Origin: Chromobacterium rhizoryzae
GTDB taxonomy: Bacteria; Pseudomonadota; Gammaproteobacteria; Burkholderiales; Chromobacteriaceae
Direction: 5' to 3'
Assembly (NCBI RefSeq): GCF_020544465.1
Contig: NZ_CP066126.1
Span: 310,001-374,000 of the forward strand
Length of the DNA stretch: 64,000 bases
The notes below the pieces were generated by a model. It saw nothing but the letters and a program-made list of their open reading frames with translations, made no database searches and had not been told where the DNA came from. Position numbers and translations under genes: made by a program. Shown here piece after piece: positions 48,742 through 56,501 of this stretch (its first letter is position 1; each line of letters starts with the position of its first letter).

Positions 48742-50898
48742 TTAGCCGGCGCTCAGCTTGGCGTAGCGCAGATCCAGCCACTTCACGCCGTGCTCGGCGA
48801 AGTTGATTTGCAGGCGCACATCCTCGCCGCCGCCTTCGGCGTTGATCACCACGCCGCTGCCGAACTTGGCGTGTTCCACCGATTGGCCGATGCGGAAGCC
48901 CTGGCTGTTGTCGGCGGCCACGCGGCCCACCTTCGGAACCGCGCGCCAGGATGCATTTGTCGATGCATTTGTCTTGGCTGTCGCTTTCACTTTAGCAGAT
49001 AGGTCGTGGGTGAGCTCCGCCGGGATTTCGTCGACGAAGCGCGAGCGGATGGGGTAGCGGCTCTGGCCGTGCAGCATGCGGCTTTGCGCGTTGGACAGAT
49101 AGAGGCGCTGACGCGCGCGGGTGATGGCCACGTACATCAGCCGGCGTTCTTCTTGCAGGCCCTTGCCGTCGTTCATGCTGTTTTCGTGCGGGAACAGGCC
49201 TTCTTCCAGGCCGGAGACGAAGACGGCGTCGAATTCCAGGCCCTTGGCGGCGTGCACCGTCATCAGTTGCAGCGCGTCGCTGCCGGCTTCGGCCTGGTGT
49301 TCGCCGGCTTCCAGGCTGGCGGCGCTGAGGAATTCGGTCAGCGCTTGCGCCGGCTCGTCCGGCATGAAGCCGGCGGCGGCGTTGATCAATTCGTCCAGGT
49401 TGGCCAGCCGCTCTTCGCCTTCTTTCTTGTCTTGCTCGTACATCGCGCGCAGGCCGGAATCGTCTATGGCCAGGCTGACGGCTTCGGCCAGCGGCAGCTC
49501 GCGGCCCCGTTCGCGCATGCGTTCCACCAGCAGTACGAACTCGCCCAGTTTGGCCGCGGTGCGGCCGCCGCCGGAGGCGCAGGCGGCCTGCCACAGGGTG
49601 ACGCCCTGCTCGCGGCTGACCGCTTGCAGGCCTTCCACCGTGCGCGCGCCGATGCCGCGCGCCGGCACATTGATCACGCGCAGCAGCGCGTTGTCGTCTT
49701 CCGGGTTGGCGATCAGGCGCATATAAGCCAGCGCGTGTTTGACTTCCTGGCGTTCGAAGAAGCGCAGGCCGCCGTAGATGCGGTAGGGAATCTGGGCGTT
49801 GACCAGCACGTGTTCCAGCAAGCGCGACTGGGCGTTGGAGCGGTAGAGAATGGCCATGTCGGACAGATTGAAGCCGTCCCGCTTGAGGCTGCGCACCTCG
49901 TCGCTGATGAACTCGGCTTCCTCGCCGTCGGAGTAGGCTTCGAACAGGCGGATCTTTTCGCCCTCGCCGGCGTCGGTCCACAGATTCTTGCCCAGCCGGC
50001 CGTCGTTCTGCTCGATCAGCGCGTTGGCGGCATTGAGGATATTGCCCATCGAACGGTAGTTCTGTTCCAGCCGCACCGGCTCGCTGACCGAGAAGTCGTT
50101 GAGCAGGGAGCGCATATTGCCCACTTCCGCGCCGCGGAAGGCGTAGATGCTCTGGTCGTCGTCGCCGACGGCGAACAAGGAGCCGCCGTCGCCGGCCAAG
50201 AGCTTGAGCCAGGCGTACTGCAGGCGGTTGGTGTCCTGGAACTCGTCCACCAGGATGTGGCGGAAGCGGCTGCAATAATGCTGGCGCAGCGCCTGGTTGG
50301 CGCTCAGCAGCTCGTAGCTGCGCAACAGCAGTTCGGCGAAGTCCACTACGCCTTCGCGGCGGCATTGGGCGTCGTAGGCGGCGTACAGCTCCACCAGCTT
50401 GGCTTCGTAGGGATTGAGCGCCGGCGGCAGCTTGTCGGCGCGCAGGCCGGCTTCCTTGCTGCCGTTGATGAAGCTTTGCACCGCGCGCGGCGGGAATTTC
50501 TCGTCGGACAGTTCCAGGCTTTTCAGCAGGCGCTTGATCGCCGCCTGTTGGTCGGCGGAGTCCAGAATCTGGAAGGTCTGCGGCAGGCCGGCGTCGCGGT
50601 AGTGGGAGCGCAAGAAGCGGTTGCACAGGCCGTGGAAAGTGCCTATCCACATGGTGCGCACGTTGACCGGCACCATGGTCGCCAGCCGGGTCTGCATCTC
50701 GCGCGCGGCCTTGTTGGTGAAGGTTACCGCCAGAACGCCGCTGGGACTGGTTTGTCCGGTGGACAACAGCCAGGCGATGCGGGTGGTCAGCACCCGGGTC
50801 TTGCCGCTGCCCGCGCCGGCCAGCACCAGCGCGCTCTTGTCGGGCCAGGTGACGGCGCGCAGTTGTTCTGGATTGAGGCCGGCGAGGAGATCTGTCAT
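48742..50898 (-). CDS. uvrD: DNA helicase UvrD (superfamily 1)
   Basis: 718 residues; the ATG at 50898 was chosen over a TTG at 50925. Motifs in order: Walker A AGAGSGKTRVL, TFTNKAAREM, Walker B VDEFQDTNRLQ, QNYRSMGNIL, and VHAAKGLEFDAVFVSG with YVAITRARQRLYL. It is a 3'-5' helicase for mismatch and nucleotide excision repair. The C-terminal tail has the usual Tudor-like end (GQSVEHAKFGSGVV). It stands alone between the response regulators and an acyltransferase. Confidence 0.95.
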   Translation of the reverse strand: MTDLLAGLNPEQLRAVTWPDKSALVLAGAGSGKTRVLTTRIAWLLSTGQTSPSGVLAVTFTNKAAREMQTRLATMVPVNVRTMWIGTFHGLCNRFLRSHYRDAGLPQTFQILDSADQQAAIKRLLKSLELSDEKFPPRAVQSFINGSKEAGLRADKLPPALNPYEAKLVELYAAYDAQCRREGVVDFAELLLRSYELLSANQALRQHYCSRFRHILVDEFQDTNRLQYAWLKLLAGDGGSLFAVGDDDQSIYAFRGAEVGNMRSLLNDFSVSEPVRLEQNYRSMGNILNAANALIEQNDGRLGKNLWTDAGEGEKIRLFEAYSDGEEAEFISDEVRSLKRDGFNLSDMAILYRSNAQSRLLEHVLVNAQIPYRIYGGLRFFERQEVKHALAYMRLIANPEDDNALLRVINVPARGIGARTVEGLQAVSREQGVTLWQAACASGGGRTAAKLGEFVLLVERMRERGRELPLAEAVSLAIDDSGLRAMYEQDKKEGEERLANLDELINAAAGFMPDEPAQALTEFLSAASLEAGEHQAEAGSDALQLMTVHAAKGLEFDAVFVSGLEEGLFPHENSMNDGKGLQEERRLMYVAITRARQRLYLSNAQSRMLHGQSRYPIRSRFVDEIPAELTHDLSAKVKATAKTNASTNASWRAVPKVGRVAADNSQGFRIGQSVEHAKFGSGVVINAEGGGEDVRLQINFAEHGVKWLDLRYAKLSAG

Positions 50899-50978
50899 GG
50901 CGAGGTGTCTATCTGGTTCAGGCAAAACGCCATTTTACACCAGGCGTCGGCATCGTCGGCATTGCGTGGGTAAAAGCG

Positions 50979-51006
50979 AAAATGGCAGCCGGGAGGCTGC
51001 CATTTT
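50979..51006 (-). terminator. Terminator of the acyltransferase gene
   Basis: Perfect 12-bp stem AAAATGGCAGCC (50979-50990) with GGCTGCCATTTT (50995-51006), followed on the minus strand by CGCTTTTA. Confidence 0.85.
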
Positions 51007-51019
51007 GAGGAGGGCGGGT

Positions 51020-53110
51020 TCAGCGTTCGGCGCTTCTCGCCCAGTCGAAGCTGGGGCGGAAACTATCCGTCAAGGTCAGCGCCATGCTGGCGGTGATATG
51101 GTCCTTGTCCTGGTAGCGCACTTTGCCGTCGCGGCTGGCGAAGCAGGTCTTGGCGTCGCAGAACTGATCCAGGGGGTCCCACAAGCGGATGTTGGGGTGA
51201 CGGGCGGCGACGCGTTGCAGCAGCTGGACAATCTGCAGGCGATGGCGCTCAACGTCCGCGCGCGGCGCGTTGCAGGCCGCCGCGCCCAAGAGGGCCACGC
51301 ATTCCGGCGGCGACTTGCTCATCTCCGCCTCCGGCAGCACCAGGACGATTTTCAGTCCCAGGCCGGCCATGTCTTGCGCGCTGCGGTCCAGCGATTGCTC
51401 CAGGACCTGCAGCGAGGAGGCGCGGTCCAGCGGAGCGACGCCGGCCTTCATGCCGCCGGATACGCTGGGGACGCCTTCGAGACCTGCGGCCACCAGCCCG
51501 GTCATGGCCGGTCTGCCCGGCAGATCTTGGGCGGTATAGCTGTTCCAGCGCGCGTTGAGCAGCACGCCGGTGACGCCTTGGGCCGCCAGCTGCGGCAATT
51601 CCGCGCGCACGGCCCGCGCGAAGCTGGGGCACCAACTGCGTTTTTTGCCTTCGCCCACCGGCATGGCGTCGGCCAGCGGCGGGCAACCGTGGTAGACCCG
51701 GCGCAGGATGGCGATGCCGCGCTCCTTGGCCAGCGCGTCGTACAGCGGCATCAGATGGTCGGTGTGGGAATCGCCCCAGGCCAGCAGTTTAAGCGGCGCG
51801 CCGGGCGCGCCGACCAAGCATTGGGCGCGCGGGGACAAGGGGACGCCGGCGGCCGGCATGCCGCAATCGCCGACAAAATGGAAAGCGTCGCGCTTGGCCT
51901 GCAGAATGCTTTGCTGTCCCGGCCAAGGAAAGTGCTTGGGCAAATACATGGCGACCGTGCCCAGCAGCCATAGGCCGAGGGTGATGCCCAGGCCGGTTCG
52001 CAGCGTGGACCGGGTGTCGCGCAGCTTCCGCCATTGTCCCCGGCGCAGCGGTTGTTCCACATAGCGGTAACTCAGCCAGGCCAGCGCCAGCGCCAGGACG
52101 CCGCCCAAGAACAGGTCGCGTGTCAGATCGCGTTCGCCCAGGCCCCAATAGCGGCCCAGCGCCAGCAAGGGCCAGTGCCACAGATAAAAGCCGTAGGACA
52201 AAAGGCCGATGCTGGTCCAGGGACGGGAGCCGATACAGCGGCTTATCGGATTGGACGGGTCCAGCATGCCGGCCAGAATGAACAGCACGCTGCCGATGAC
52301 CGGCAGCAACACGATGACGCCGGGAAAGACCATGCGTTCATTCAGCAGCGCGATGGACGCCAGCAGCAGCGCCAGACCCAGCGCGGCGATGGGCAAGGCC
52401 AGGCGCCGGCCTCCGCGCGGGGGCGGCAGCAAGGCCAGCAGGGCGCCGGCGGCGAATTCCCAGGCGCGGGCAGGCATCAGGTAAAAGGCTTGCGGCGTAT
52501 CGCGATAGCTTAACCATAAGCTCAAGCCCAGCGATCCGAGCAAGACCGCGCCCAGGGCCAGACGCATGCGCAGGTCGGTGACATGGCGATCCCCCTTGCT
52601 CAGGCGGAAGACGCTCCATAGCAGCAAGGGCCAGACCAGATAATATTGCTCCTCCACCGCCAGCGACCAAGTGTGCAGCAAGACTTTGAGGTCGGCGTCG
52701 GAGTCGAAATAATCAAAAGCGTGCTTGAGAAAGTGATGGTTGGCGGACAGCGTGGCGACCGCGCGGACTTCCCGTCCCAGCTTGATCTGGTCGTCCGGCA
52801 GCATCACGAAGTAGGCCAGCGCCAGACTGACGGCCAGCACCAGCGCCAGCGCGGGCGCAAGCCTGCGGATGCGGCGAGCGTAGAAAGCCTTGAAGTCGAT
52901 GCGGCCTTGCGCAAGCAATTCCTGCCGCAGCAGGCCGCTGATCAGGAAGCCGGAAATGACGAAGAATATATCTACGCCGACAAAGCCGCCGCCGAATCCG
53001 GGCAGGCCGATGTGGAAAGCGACCACGCTGAGCACGGCCAGCGCGCGCAGGCCGTCGATGTCCGGCCGATAAGCTTTGGCGTCGATACAGGAGTGGGGGG
53101 TGAGCGACAT
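51020..53110 (-). CDS. Membrane acyltransferase (acyltransferase-3) with SGNH domain
   Basis: 696 residues. N-terminal acyltransferase-3 part with about ten helices (RPDIDGLRALAVLSVVAFHIGLPGF, with the GVDIFFVISGFLISG block and RRIRRLAP), then a periplasmic SGNH domain of about 230 residues with LLAWGDSHTDHL (catalytic Ser) and QDKDHIT (Asp/His). This is the OafA/YrhL type, which O-acetylates a surface polysaccharide; the acceptor is unknown. Confidence 0.9.
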   Translation of the reverse strand: MSLTPHSCIDAKAYRPDIDGLRALAVLSVVAFHIGLPGFGGGFVGVDIFFVISGFLISGLLRQELLAQGRIDFKAFYARRIRRLAPALALVLAVSLALAYFVMLPDDQIKLGREVRAVATLSANHHFLKHAFDYFDSDADLKVLLHTWSLAVEEQYYLVWPLLLWSVFRLSKGDRHVTDLRMRLALGAVLLGSLGLSLWLSYRDTPQAFYLMPARAWEFAAGALLALLPPPRGGRRLALPIAALGLALLLASIALLNERMVFPGVIVLLPVIGSVLFILAGMLDPSNPISRCIGSRPWTSIGLLSYGFYLWHWPLLALGRYWGLGERDLTRDLFLGGVLALALAWLSYRYVEQPLRRGQWRKLRDTRSTLRTGLGITLGLWLLGTVAMYLPKHFPWPGQQSILQAKRDAFHFVGDCGMPAAGVPLSPRAQCLVGAPGAPLKLLAWGDSHTDHLMPLYDALAKERGIAILRRVYHGCPPLADAMPVGEGKKRSWCPSFARAVRAELPQLAAQGVTGVLLNARWNSYTAQDLPGRPAMTGLVAAGLEGVPSVSGGMKAGVAPLDRASSLQVLEQSLDRSAQDMAGLGLKIVLVLPEAEMSKSPPECVALLGAAACNAPRADVERHRLQIVQLLQRVAARHPNIRLWDPLDQFCDAKTCFASRDGKVRYQDKDHITASMALTLTDSFRPSFDWARSAER

Positions 53111-53180
53111 AGTGCGGAAGGCTCAAGCCATGATTCTGGCTTGAATAATAAAAAACCAAACATTCTATCCTTATTCCTGC

Positions 53181-53651
53181 TCAAGCTCCCGGTTTTATCA
53201 CCATTAGAAAGTATGTCGTAAGCATGGCAAGGAAGGCCGGATAGCCCAGGCATTCCCAGTAGCGGGCGTAGCGCCAGTAGCGCGCGGGCAGCGGCTGGCC
53301 GGCGGCGACGGCGGCGCGCGCCATCGCCGCCATGCGGGTTTGCAGCCGCAGCACCGGCAGCCAGCACAGGCCGGCGAACAGGAACAGGCCGATGGAGGCG
53401 AGCAGCCAGCCGCTGGCGAGCGGCCAGCCGGCCTGCCGCGCCAGCCACAGGCCGGATAGCGGTTGGAAGATCACCGCCGGCGTGGTGAACCACCAGTCGG
53501 CGCGCACCACCAGCCGCGCCACTTCGGCCTGGGCCGCGGTCTGGCGGCCGCGGTTGGCGAAGAACAGGTAGAAGGCGGAGCCGAAGCCGGTGCCCACCAT
53601 CAGGGTGGCGGACAGGATGTGCAGGGTTTTGACCACGAGATAGGCGTTCAT
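53181..53651 (-). CDS. DUF2269 family membrane protein
   Basis: 156 residues from ATG 53651, overlapping the DoxX-like gene by 4 bases. Four hydrophobic helices, with the block LVVKTLHILSATLMVGTGFGSAFYLFF at the start and ARLVVRADWWFTTPAVIFQPLSG, the DUF2269 signature. No biochemical role is known. It is the last gene of the GbsR-linked operon. Confidence 0.82.
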   Translation of the reverse strand: MNAYLVVKTLHILSATLMVGTGFGSAFYLFFANRGRQTAAQAEVARLVVRADWWFTTPAVIFQPLSGLWLARQAGWPLASGWLLASIGLFLFAGLCWLPVLRLQTRMAAMARAAVAAGQPLPARYWRYARYWECLGYPAFLAMLTTYFLMVIKPGA

Positions 53652-54016
53652 GCGGAAGTCTCCCGGCGGGCGCCCAGCCACAGCAGCATGGCCAGGATGG
53701 GCAGGTTTTTCACTAAGGGGGCGAACGGATGCAGCCAATTCTCCGGCAGCCAGAGCGCCAACGTCAGGCTGTAGCCGGCGACGACGGCGGCCTGGGTCCG
53801 CCATAAGGCGCGGCAGGGGCGTCCCAGCGTCAGCAGGCCGAAGACGAGGTCCAGGCCGCAGGCGGCGAGGAAGAGCGGCGCGGCCCAGGCGGCGGGCAAG
53901 GGCAGCCGCTGCAGCATGGCGACGGACGCGTCCCAGGCGCTGAGCGGCGGCTGCAGGCCGCTCCACAGCCACAGCGCCGCCAACGCGTATTCGATGTTGC
54001 GCGTGGAGGGCGTCAT
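53648..54016 (-). CDS. DoxX-like membrane protein
   Basis: 122 residues with four helices (LAALWLWSGLQPPLSAW, LFLAACGLDLVFGLLTLG, AVVAGYSLTLALWL, LPILAMLLWLGARR). The pattern is that of DoxX-like proteins found beside NAD-dependent oxidoreductases. It overlaps both neighbours by 4 bases, so it is co-translated with them. The function is unknown. Confidence 0.72.
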   Translation of the reverse strand: MTPSTRNIEYALAALWLWSGLQPPLSAWDASVAMLQRLPLPAAWAAPLFLAACGLDLVFGLLTLGRPCRALWRTQAAVVAGYSLTLALWLPENWLHPFAPLVKNLPILAMLLWLGARRETSA

Positions 54017-54852
54017 GGCGCTTCCCGGAATTGGCCGCTGGCCAGCGGCGCGCGTTGCAGCAGCGCGCCGAGGGTGGACGGGTCGCCGCAGCTGCCGTGG
54101 TTCAGCATCTCCAGGGTGTCGCGGCTGATCAGGCTGGACGGCCAGCGTTCGGCCAAGGCCGCCAGTGTCCGGCTGGCCTGAGGCGGCAGGTTGAGGATGT
54201 AGGCCGGGGCGTTCAGTCCTTGCAATCGACGCAGCTGGCGCAGGTAGTCGGCCAGGGTCAGCGCCTCGGCGCCGACGAACTCGACGACGCCTTCCGGCGC
54301 GTCGTCGGCCAAGGCCAGCCGCGCCAGCCCCTCCACCGCGTCGTCCAGCGCCAGCGGCTGGATGCGCTGATTGCCGCCGTCGGGCAGCAGCCACAGGGGC
54401 AGTCGCGCCAGTTGCAGCAATAGCCGGCTGCTGGCGCCTTGCGGGCCGTAGATCAGCGAGGGCCGCGCGATGCGGGCTTCCAGGCCACTGGCCAGCAGGG
54501 CGGCGTCGCCGCGGCCCTTGCCGGCCAGGAACGGGGTGGCGGCCTGCGGGTCCGCGCCCAGGGCCGACAGCTGTACCCAGCGGCGCACATCGGCTTGATA
54601 GGCCATGCTGGCCAACTGCAACGGTCCCAAGTGATGAACGGCTTCCAGCGCGCCTGCTGGGCGGTCCAGCAACTGGCCGGCGGCGTTGACCACCGTGTCG
54701 ACGCCTTCCAGCCATTGACGCCAGTCGGCGCGCGGCTGGCGCAGGTCCAGCTGCCGGCGTGAGGGCGCGCTGACTTGGTGCCCGTCCCGTTCCAGCCGCT
54801 GGCGCAGCGGCCGTCCGATGAAGCCGCCGCCGCCCAAGAGCAGTATCTTCAT
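54013..54852 (-). CDS. NAD(P)-binding SDR/epimerase-like protein
   Basis: 279 residues from ATG 54852. Rossmann fold with LLLGGGGFIGRPLRQRL (GxxGxxG) at residues 3-19, then VVNAAGQL and LIYGPQGASSRLL. The canonical SDR YxxxK is not obvious, so it belongs to an atypical subgroup, probably NAD(P)H-dependent. It is the second gene of the operon and overlaps the genes on both sides by 4 bases. Confidence 0.8.
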   Translation of the reverse strand: MKILLLGGGGFIGRPLRQRLERDGHQVSAPSRRQLDLRQPRADWRQWLEGVDTVVNAAGQLLDRPAGALEAVHHLGPLQLASMAYQADVRRWVQLSALGADPQAATPFLAGKGRGDAALLASGLEARIARPSLIYGPQGASSRLLLQLARLPLWLLPDGGNQRIQPLALDDAVEGLARLALADDAPEGVVEFVGAEALTLADYLRQLRRLQGLNAPAYILNLPPQASRTLAALAERWPSSLISRDTLEMLNHGSCGDPSTLGALLQRAPLASGQFREAP

Positions 54853-55220
54853 TGCGCGGTCTCCTGAGGCGCGGCGGGCAGGGGCTGGGCCTGCCGCGCG
54901 ACGGGGCGCGGCGCCACCTGCCGCCAGACCAGGCGCAGCAGCACCAGCAACTGCGCTACCACGCCCAGCAGCGCCCACATCAGGATGCCGCGGATGTCCA
55001 GCCATAGAGAGGCGGAAGGGGCATCCGGCGCGAACAGCAGCACGGCCAGCAGCGGTCCAGCCAGGATCAGGATCAAGAAGGCGCGTTGCCAGAACGGGCC
55101 GCCGGCGCCGTGCTCGCACAGGGCCTGGGTTACTTGGCGCAAGGGGCCGGCCAGCAGCCACCAGCACAACAGGCTGCACAGTAGGGGGACGATGATCATG
55201 CTGGTGATGAATCCGCTCAT
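54849..55220 (-). CDS. Small membrane protein, operon leader
   Basis: 123 residues from ATG 55220 (GGAGAACACC upstream). Three hydrophobic helices (FITSMIIVPLLCSLLCWWLLAG, AFLILILAGPLLAVLLFA, ILMWALLGVVAQLLVLLRLVW), then a Pro/Ala-rich tail. I do not recognise the family. It directly follows the first operator and starts the operon. Confidence 0.6.
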   Translation of the reverse strand: MSGFITSMIIVPLLCSLLCWWLLAGPLRQVTQALCEHGAGGPFWQRAFLILILAGPLLAVLLFAPDAPSASLWLDIRGILMWALLGVVAQLLVLLRLVWRQVAPRPVARQAQPLPAAPQETAQ

Positions 55221-55242
55221 GGTGTTCTCCTTTGTTTCTGAA

Positions 55243-55262
55243 ATTTCTGTCAAAACAGAAAT
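55243..55262. promoter_or_regulatory. Palindromic operator upstream of the four-gene operon
   Basis: ATTTCTGT-CAAA-ACAGAAAT: 8-bp arms with a 4-base spacer, 23 bases upstream of the first gene. A matching site lies in front of the regulator gene (55889-55908). Confidence 0.75.
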
Positions 55263-55335
55263 ATAATGGCAAAAAAAATGCGCGGGGTTTCCGGCGGCGC
55301 AAGGCCGCCCGGCGCCGCCCGCGTGCGCGGCGAAC

Positions 55336-55863
55336 TTATTTATCCCGTCCCAGCAGTTTCTGAATGCTGGCGCCCATCTTCAGCACCCGGCTCAGCGTGG
55401 CGGTGGACAGGCGTAGCATTTCCCGAGTCCAGGAGGTGAGTGTGTCCATGAACTGCCAGGTGTTGCGGATGCGTTCCTGCGCCAGCGGGCTCTCCTGCTG
55501 GAAGTCCGGGCTGTCCATGCATTCCTTCAGCACCAGCAGGGTGGGCTCGATTTCACGGCGCTGCCGCTCCGCCACGATGATGCGGAACAGTTCCCAAACG
55601 TCGCCCGAAGTTTCAAAGTGGTCGCGGCGGTCGCCCAGCACGTGCACGATGCGGATCAGTTGCCAGTTCTGCAGCTCTTTCAGGCTGTTGCTGATGTTGG
55701 AGCGGGCCACGTTGAGGGTGTCGGCCAGTTCTTCCGCGTTCAGCGGGCGGCCGGTGATGAAGAGCAGCGCGTGTATTTGAGCGACGGTGCGGTTCACGCC
55801 CCAGCGGGTGCCCATTTCGCCCCAGTGCAGCACGAAGCGTTGGGATACGGGTGTCAGTTCCAT
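55336..55863 (-). CDS. GbsR/MarR family transcriptional regulator
   Basis: 175 residues from ATG 55863. Winged helix of GbsR type: GVNRTVAQIHALLFITGRPLNAEELADTLNVARSNISNSLKELQ, then a helical C-terminal dimer region. It lies in the same direction as the four genes, with its own operator copy in front, so it should regulate itself and the operon. The ligand is unknown; GbsR relatives respond to choline or similar compounds, but that is not shown here. Confidence 0.85.
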   Translation of the reverse strand: MELTPVSQRFVLHWGEMGTRWGVNRTVAQIHALLFITGRPLNAEELADTLNVARSNISNSLKELQNWQLIRIVHVLGDRRDHFETSGDVWELFRIIVAERQRREIEPTLLVLKECMDSPDFQQESPLAQERIRNTWQFMDTLTSWTREMLRLSTATLSRVLKMGASIQKLLGRDK

Positions 55864-55888
55864 GGTGCTTACGATAGTTGTTTCCGAA

Positions 55889-55908
55889 ATTTCTGTCAAT
55901 ACAGAAAT
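55889..55908. promoter_or_regulatory. Palindromic operator upstream of the GbsR-type gene
   Basis: ATTTCTGT-CAAT-ACAGAAAT, 26 bases from the regulator start. The leftward -35 TTGACA lies in it, followed by a 17-base spacer and TATCGT, so repressor binding would cover the promoter. The distance from -10 to the ATG is only 7 bases, so a leaderless transcript is possible. Confidence 0.72.
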
Positions 55909-55981
55909 TCATTGGCATGGAGCGGGACGAAGCGCCGTGAGAGCAAGGCCGCGCCCGGACAGGGGCGCGGCACCGTTGGCG

Positions 55982-56212
55982 TCAGTGCTGATGGAACAGG
56001 GCGTTGTGACCGGCGGCGCCGGTTTCGGCGGCTTGGGCCTTGCGGCCGCGGATGCGGTCCCACACCTTCTCGTGGAAGTAATAGGCCACGGTGTTGACCA
56101 GCGGTTCCACCAGGGCCAGCAGGCTGGATACGCCGATATTGCCGGTCAGCAGATAAGCCACGCTGAAGGCGACGGTGAAGTGGCAGATGGCGAAAGTAAT
56201 GGTCTTGAGCAT
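55982..56212 (-). CDS. DUF2061 membrane protein
   Basis: 76 residues. Two hydrophobic helices (TITFAICHFTVAFSVAYLLTG and SSLLALVEPLVNTVAYYFHEKVWDRI), the DUF2061 profile. The C terminus is cytoplasmic and His-rich (HNALFHQH). No function is known. A Fur-like palindrome (GAATGATAGTCATTC) lies about 28 bases upstream, suggesting iron-dependent control. Confidence 0.83.
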   Translation of the reverse strand: MLKTITFAICHFTVAFSVAYLLTGNIGVSSLLALVEPLVNTVAYYFHEKVWDRIRGRKAQAAETGAAGHNALFHQH

Positions 56213-56239
56213 GGCAGGGCTCCACGTTGAGTATTTATT

Positions 56240-56260
56240 GAATGATAGTCATTCTCATTT
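56240..56260. promoter_or_regulatory. Fur-box-like palindrome before the DUF2061 gene
   Basis: GAATGA-TAG-TCATTC (56240-56254) is a perfect palindrome close to the ferric uptake regulator consensus, followed by CTCATTT, about 28 bases before the DUF2061 start. Confidence 0.58.
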
Positions 56261-56374
56261 GAGTGGGCCAGTTGAATATTTTGCTCAGAGCGATAGCATT
56301 TTACTAATGAATTTTTGGATTTGATTGCGGAGGGCCGCCAGCGGCGGTGGGAAGCCGCCGCTGCGAGGGGTTTG

Positions 56375-56501
56375 CCGTCTGTTCACGATCGAGCGAGCGC
56401 AGGCGAGATAAGGCGTTGCGGCAAGGGGACGATGGATGAGGCTGCGAAGCCGCAGCCTCCGTGTTACGCCGCGCGACGCGCGGCGGATCATAAACAGGTT
56501 C
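56375..56501 (+). repeat. Stop-codon-associated short inverted-repeat element, copy D (variant interior)
   Basis: About 127 bp. Left end CTGTTCACGATC and right end GATCATAAACAGGTTC match the family, and GCGAGATAAGGCG is shared, but the middle is different and holds a hairpin GAGGCTGCG/CGCAGCCTC (56438-56459). The right end abuts TTA (56502-56504), the TAA stop of the leftward oxygenase gene; the left flank is TTG. Confidence 0.65.

Noticed and set aside
46953..48806. A 617-codon plus-strand frame opposite the TPR response regulator
   Set aside because: Low-complexity residues typical of antisense shadow frames; the minus-strand gene has a conserved receiver domain.
49006..50973. A 655-codon plus-strand frame opposite uvrD
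   Set aside because: Shadow of uvrD; the helicase motifs on the minus strand are complete.
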